This document shows, piece after piece, positions 25,067 through 28,202 of a DNA stretch of 28,202 nt. The DNA comes from Robiginitomaculum sp. (GTDB lineage: Bacteria > Pseudomonadota > Alphaproteobacteria > Caulobacterales > Maricaulaceae), in contig JAKITZ010000004.1 in NCBI GenBank assembly GCA_021647805.1, positions 1 to 28,202 on the forward strand. Direction: 5' to 3'. The notes under the pieces are model-generated. The model was not told the DNA's origin and made no database searches. It saw only the letters and a list, made by a program, of their open reading frames with translations. The position numbers and the translations under genes are program-made. The number at the start of each line of letters is the position of its first letter. Position 1 is the first letter of the stretch.

Positions 25067-25895
25067 AGAAACTGTCTGGATAAATGGCGTGTTTTGTGCT
25101 GCCAAAGACATTGTTTGGCCGCTAAGTGATCGCGGTCTATCGCTGGGTGATGGTTTGTTTGAAACCATTTGCTTGCAAAAGGGCAATCCAAGGTTTTTCT
25201 CTGCTCACTGGCAACGGCTAAGAAATTCATCAATGGAGCTATTGTTTGATGACATTGGCAATGGTGAAGCAGCTCTGTCTGCTTTGCATGAGTTAGCTAT
25301 TCGTAACAAAATCAAAAACGGCAGCGCAAGGATATTATTAAGTCGTGGTGTTGGGTCGCGTGGTATTAATATTCCAAACTCGGCACGAGCAAATTTATTG
25401 TTACGAGTTTTTCCCGAACCGGTAGATACCAACCAACCGCTGCATTTGGCTTTATCAACGATACGCCGCGTTCAGGGCAATCCCAGCTCAGTCCATAAAA
25501 CACTAAGCCATATAGACATGGTTATGTCGCGAAGGCTGTTGGTGTCAGGAGCAAAAGGTAATGAGAGCCTGTTGCTGGATAATGAGGGACACCTTAGTTG
25601 CGCTGGAACCGCGAATTTATTCTGGATTACCGGTGATAATATTTATACGCCTTCTATTTCGTGTGCGGTGCTGGCGGGAATAACCAGAGCCAGATTATTA
25701 GAAAAATTCGGAAATATTAAAACCGGTGAATATCCCTTAGAAAATTTACGAAAAGCTGATGCGGTTTTTATAACCAATGCGCTTATCGGTGTTAAAGCGG
25801 TTAAGCAGATTGATTTAGGTGATAATGAAATATTGCAATTTGCCGGTTCAGGCTCGCAATTTAAGAAAATCATCTATTTTATGAAAAGAGCCTAA
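25056..25895 (+). CDS. pabC: Aminodeoxychorismate lyase, class IV aminotransferase fold
   Basis: A 279-residue PLP enzyme completing p-aminobenzoate synthesis with the upstream PabB. Family blocks are WINGVFCAAKD, RGLSLGDGLFETICLQKG, ARILLSRGVGSRG, and the catalytic Lys in SVHKTLSHIDMV. At the position where many class IV enzymes have a Glu contacting the PLP nitrogen (E-x4-N-[LV]-F), this protein has Cys (CAGTANLF). I chose the ATG at 25056 (MSVEETVWING), which overlaps the pabB stop by 11 nt; an upstream ATG at 25023 would add 11 unlikely residues. A D-amino-acid or branched-chain transaminase is the alternative, but the pabB partnership favours PabC. Confidence 0.85.
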   Translation: MSVEETVWINGVFCAAKDIVWPLSDRGLSLGDGLFETICLQKGNPRFFSAHWQRLRNSSMELLFDDIGNGEAALSALHELAIRNKIKNGSARILLSRGVGSRGINIPNSARANLLLRVFPEPVDTNQPLHLALSTIRRVQGNPSSVHKTLSHIDMVMSRRLLVSGAKGNESLLLDNEGHLSCAGTANLFWITGDNIYTPSISCAVLAGITRARLLEKFGNIKTGEYPLENLRKADAVFITNALIGVKAVKQIDLGDNEILQFAGSGSQFKKIIYFMKRA

Positions 25896-25908
25896 ATGTC
25901 AACACGAC

Positions 25909-26463
25909 CTATGGTGCGGGCCCAGCAACAGCAGCAGAACGGCGCGGGCGTAAATAAAATGTATCGTCAAGTTGAATGTTTGTATTAACGAAACTTCCGA
26001 TTAAGCTGTCATAATCATAGGTTACTTGTGCCATTATTACGCTGGTATTGTTTTGTAATAGTCCATCAGGGGTGGAAATGCTGGATCCCGGTGAAAGAGC
26101 TGTCATGCCCCTTCCTTGTGACCAAGCAACCTTAGCGTTTCCCGAATTGTCCATCATTACACTGGTAACTCGCATTTTTAATGGCGCCGAACTATAGGGC
26201 TGTAAAACCGCCGAAGCAGCAGTAAAGATATCGTCCATTTCATCGGCGGTTATTACATCGTCTTGCGCTACTAGATCAGCTATAGTGCTGGTTAGCTGTG
26301 TTATTTTACGATCGGCAGTTAGTAATAAGTTGACTTCTATTGACCCCAATAAGAACGCTACCATTGCCGGAGCAATTAAGGCAAACTCTATCGCCGAGAC
26401 CCCACGTTCTTCGGCGGCGAATATTTTTACCGCCTGTTTGATTTTAGAAAATATCTGGCGCAT
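25909..26463 (-). CDS. TadE/TadG-like pseudopilin
   Basis: A 184-residue membrane protein with the type IV prepilin-like motif ERGVSAIEFALIAPAMVAFL: predicted cleavage after Gly, Glu at +5, then a hydrophobic helix. The rest is extracytoplasmic, ending in YLRPRRSAAVAGPAP. Such minor pseudopilins take part in Flp/Tad pilus assembly or stability. The chosen ATG at 26463 has a strong GGGGAG 8 nt upstream inside the end of the TadE gene; a TTG at 26469 is less likely. It is the last gene of the unit and converges on pabC with 13 nt between stops. Confidence 0.85.
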   Translation of the reverse strand: MRQIFSKIKQAVKIFAAEERGVSAIEFALIAPAMVAFLLGSIEVNLLLTADRKITQLTSTIADLVAQDDVITADEMDDIFTAASAVLQPYSSAPLKMRVTSVMMDNSGNAKVAWSQGRGMTALSPGSSISTPDGLLQNNTSVIMAQVTYDYDSLIGSFVNTNIQLDDTFYLRPRRSAAVAGPAP

Positions 26464-26465
26464 CT

Positions 26466-27017
26466 TCAAAGCTCCCCAAACGGTTCGTTACGAAAAGCAG
26501 CCGTTGCTATCAATAACCGGTGGTTATCATTTAAGTTGGCGAAAATCACCGCTATCATTGGTGTCTGCACTTCCCAAGTGTAAAACACCCTAACCACAAC
26601 AATATCGCCGGCCTCTCCGGGGTTATATAAAAATGCGGCATTGTTAAGCTCACCATTTTCTATTGGGGTAGTGATGTTTACATCACCAAAATCAGCATAG
26701 GTTCGCACATCAATAGACACATTACCATTACAAGGGATCAGATCGTTCATCTCAGCACATACTGCGTTTAAGAAGTCCCCAGATGATTGTCCAGCTTGTT
26801 GTGATTCACCGGTTCTAATTGTTCTGGCAACTTCCATAGTTGCGTGTTCCATGGTGACGGTAACAAAGAACACCATGATGATTTCTAACATGGCAAATAG
26901 CAAAAAGAAGAATGGGGCAGCTATCAATGCAAACTCAACGGCTGTCGCGCCATTATTGGCACGGCTGAACCTTTTAAGAAGCTGATCTGTTCTTTTGCGG
27001 GCAAAATTGCTGGCCAT
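26466..27017 (-). CDS. TadE-like minor pilin
   Basis: A 183-residue protein with a basic N-terminus (ASNFARKRTDQLLKRFSRAN) followed by the prepilin-type motif NGATAVEFALIAAPFFFLLF, Gly|Ala cleavage and Glu at +5, and one membrane helix. The periplasmic part carries a pair of cysteines (VCAEMNDLIPCNGN) that may form a disulfide. It fits the TadE family of the Flp/Tad pilus. It is 2 nt from the next gene's ATG, so the two pseudopilins are coupled. The start is preceded by a weak purine stretch. Confidence 0.87.
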   Translation of the reverse strand: MASNFARKRTDQLLKRFSRANNGATAVEFALIAAPFFFLLFAMLEIIMVFFVTVTMEHATMEVARTIRTGESQQAGQSSGDFLNAVCAEMNDLIPCNGNVSIDVRTYADFGDVNITTPIENGELNNAAFLYNPGEAGDIVVVRVFYTWEVQTPMIAVIFANLNDNHRLLIATAAFRNEPFGEL

Positions 27018-27084
27018 GGTTTCTTTTAAGCCTTTGGCGAAAACTATAAATTATAGTGACCAATAAAGCAGAAAACACTTAATC

Positions 27085-27102
27085 CCCTACCAAAGGGTAG
27101 GG
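27085..27102. repeat. Small intergenic hairpin CCCTACC/GGTAGGG
   Basis: A perfect 7-bp stem with loop AAAG lies in the 121-bp gap between the CpaC-like gene and the TadE gene. There is no T-run on the minus strand right after it, so a terminator role is doubtful; it could be an mRNA processing or stability structure. Confidence 0.45.
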
Positions 27103-27138
27103 TTAATCAGTGGTAAAGTTTGTGTGGGTTTTGCGGCT

Positions 27139-27582
27139 TCATTCACTAGCTGCAGAAGTACCTTCGTCGGCTTTTTCTTTGCGTTGCGTCATTATACGGT
27201 CAAAAGCCTCTGAATCATCACCGATACCTGGAACCGGTTCACAACCATCACCACATAAATAACTACGTTGATAGCCACCGCGATGCAAGGTTAGTCGATT
27301 GTCAGCAGGCAATACCTGTAGGCTGCGATTTATTATTGTCTTGCCATCACTATCAATGGCGATGAAATTTGTCGAACCAAAAGTCTTCCCGGTGATGAAC
27401 AGCATCTTACCATCATGCACCGTAGCATCAGCAATTGCCGGATTACCTATTATTACCGAAACAGCTGGTCGGGACAGCCGTAATATTTTGGCGTTATCCA
27501 CGGCTACTTGAAATGGCTCAGCGATAACTGGCGTAGCTAATAAGAAGAAAACAAAACTGAGTATTATATTTTTCATGGTCAT
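27139..27582 (-). CDS. Pilus assembly protein with CpaC/RcpC N-terminal-type domain only
   Basis: A 147-residue exported protein. The signal peptide is MTMKNIILSFVFFLLATPVIA|EP. The mature part, LRLSRPAVSVIIGNPAIADA then LFITGKTFGSTNFIAID, matches the N-terminal domain of the Flp pilus secretin CpaC/RcpC (the 'pilus formation protein N-terminal' type). The secretin barrel that normally follows is absent: the protein ends after a charged tail with CGDGCEPVPG. It is encoded next to TadE/G and Flp genes, supporting a pilus role. A short stand-alone form is known in some alphaproteobacteria, so this need not be a truncation. Confidence 0.82.
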   Translation of the reverse strand: MTMKNIILSFVFFLLATPVIAEPFQVAVDNAKILRLSRPAVSVIIGNPAIADATVHDGKMLFITGKTFGSTNFIAIDSDGKTIINRSLQVLPADNRLTLHRGGYQRSYLCGDGCEPVPGIGDDSEAFDRIMTQRKEKADEGTSAASE

Positions 27583-27813
27583 AAGGGAATGCTTTTATTT
27601 GTTGTGGTTTAAGTCAAATTGATTGCCCCTTAAAATACCTACTGAAAAGTAAATTTGCTCTAAAGATTTTGTAGTGATCCATTTAAGATAAAATTTACCA
27701 CGCTTCATAACCTAGTTTTAAGTGCCGCTGGCTATATTGATCACAGGTTCGGTGCAAGCGGGATCGCAATGATCCTGGCGAACCATTTCGCTAGCAATAA
27801 ATGGAGAATAATA
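27583..27813. promoter_or_regulatory. Divergent control region between CpaC-like gene and flp
   Basis: This 231-bp AT-rich gap must drive flp to the right and possibly the pilus genes to the left. It contains a CtrA-like TTAA-N7-TTTA at 27683-27697. The palindromic-looking GGATCGCAATGATCC lies at about 27761-27775. No clear sigma-70 pair or sigma-54 site was recognised. Confidence 0.35.
27683..27697. promoter_or_regulatory. CtrA-like binding site upstream of flp
   Basis: TTAA, seven bases, TTTA followed by CC: seven of eight consensus positions of TTAA-N7-TTAA. In Caulobacter the pilin gene pilA is activated by CtrA. The site is 116 nt from the flp start codon. The match is imperfect and unproven. 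Confidence 0.3.
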
Positions 27814-27978
27814 ATGAAAAAGTTTGCTACACGTTTTATGAATGATGAGTCTGGTGCAACTGCCATCGAGTATGGCCTAATTGCTGCTTTGATCGCTGTT
27901 GTGATTATCTCAGCTGTTACTGCGCTGGGTACAAATGCTGCATCTAAGTTTACTGAAGTTGCAACTGCAATGGAATAG
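27814..27978 (+). CDS. flp: Flp-family major pilin
   Basis: A 54-residue prepilin of the Flp/Fap family, the main subunit of Tad pili used in surface adhesion. The motif ESGATAIEYGLIAALIAVVI gives cleavage between Gly14 and Ala15, with Glu19-Tyr20 as the Flp hallmark, and one hydrophobic helix. The ATG at 27814 with GGAG upstream is preferred; an earlier in-frame ATG at 27769 would add 15 residues before the basic leader and is unlikely. A strong terminator follows, so flp forms its own transcript, divergent from the CpaC-like gene. The prepilin peptidase and the Tad motor genes are not in the window. Confidence 0.95.
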   Translation: MKKFATRFMNDESGATAIEYGLIAALIAVVIISAVTALGTNAASKFTEVATAME

Positions 27979-28008
27979 GCTTTTAGGCATTTGCTTAAAG
28001 TAACTTTA

Positions 28009-28037
28009 GGCCGTTCTCAATTTGAGGGCGGCCTTTT
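28009..28037 (+). terminator. Rho-independent terminator of flp
   Basis: GGCCGTTCTCAA (28009-28020) pairs with TTTGAGGGCGGCC (28021-28033), a 12-13 bp stem with two G-U pairs and a tight loop, followed by TTTTG. It lies 30 nt after the flp stop. Confidence 0.88.
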
Positions 28038-28045
28038 GTTGTGCC

Positions 28046-28202
28046 AGAGCATTTGCCAACAAAAGTGGGTATTGAGCAATCCTAGTAAAAGTGGGAACCG
28101 GTTTTACGGCAAAGGATTGCGACCACTTAAGAAGGTTTTGTGGCAAGCAAATGCGACCACTAAGAATAAACTTATATTTGCCAACAAAAGTGGGGAATTT
28201 TT
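28046..28202. repeat. Mosaic intergenic repeat (copy 2, runs off the window)
   Basis: The region contains three AAAAGTGGG cores (near 28060, 28088 and 28185), CCTAGTAAAAGTGGGAACCG and GCAAATGCGACCACTAA. These match the reverse complement of 4623-4740, but with modules duplicated and reordered (two GCGACCACTTAA/GCGACCACTAA blocks here). No coding potential was seen. It continues past the window edge. Confidence 0.75.

Noticed and set aside
25056..25895. D-amino-acid or branched-chain aminotransferase instead of PabC
   Set aside because: The fold is shared, but the 11-nt overlap with pabB makes aminodeoxychorismate lyase the better call.

Overview
The window reads as chromosomal DNA of a moderately AT-rich proteobacterium, most likely an alphaproteobacterium. 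Pointers are the PuuD-type membrane urate oxidase with XdhABC, HiuH and PuuE, a Flp/Tad pilus cluster, class Ia NrdB, and many short palindromic repeats built on an AAAGTGGGTACCGGTTTT-like core. No rRNA, tRNA, CRISPR array, phage or transposase gene was recognised. No genus is assigned.

Layout. 1-4356: end of an ABC ATPase gene and a large ABC permease fused to an M1 metallopeptidase. 4357-4740: terminator and two repeat families. 4740-6270: a small conserved-looking protein (minus strand), then pterin carbinolamine dehydratase and an SDR (plus strand). 6284-6718: a secreted FliL-like protein. 6762-17353: a divergent purine-catabolism cluster. 17363-18351: a broken GIY-YIG gene and about 550 bp without a gene. 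18352-21154: nrdB and a soluble hybrid histidine kinase. 21275-25895: small protein, amn, tyrosine phosphatase, pabB and pabC in a tight run. 25909-27978: two TadE/TadG pseudopilins, a stand-alone CpaC/RcpC N-terminal-type protein and a divergent Flp pilin. 28009-28202: terminator and a mosaic repeat.

The purine cluster encodes every step from guanine to glyoxylate plus urea. Guanine goes to xanthine (GuaD), urate (XdhA/B with maturation factor XdhC), 5-hydroxyisourate (PuuD), OHCU (HiuH), S-allantoin (UraD), allantoate (PuuE), ureidoglycolate plus urea (allantoicase), then glyoxylate plus urea (AllA). The minus arm is hiuH-xdhA-xdhB-xdhC-puuD-allA-guaD and the plus arm is puuE-uraD-alc, with almost every junction overlapping by 4 bp. 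No purine permease, urease or dedicated regulator lies in the window.

The most interesting signal is a repeat, not a gene. Three copies of a roughly 105-bp double-hairpin element (5045-5149, 9753-9858, 14815-14920) lie in the same orientation. Two sit in divergent intergenic regions. One has been captured by the 3' end of xdhC, so that about 18 C-terminal residues of XdhC are translated from the element. All three copies keep that reading frame open (consensus [N/D]PKSG-x-RFL-x-KLM), which resembles the behaviour of Rickettsia palindromic elements.
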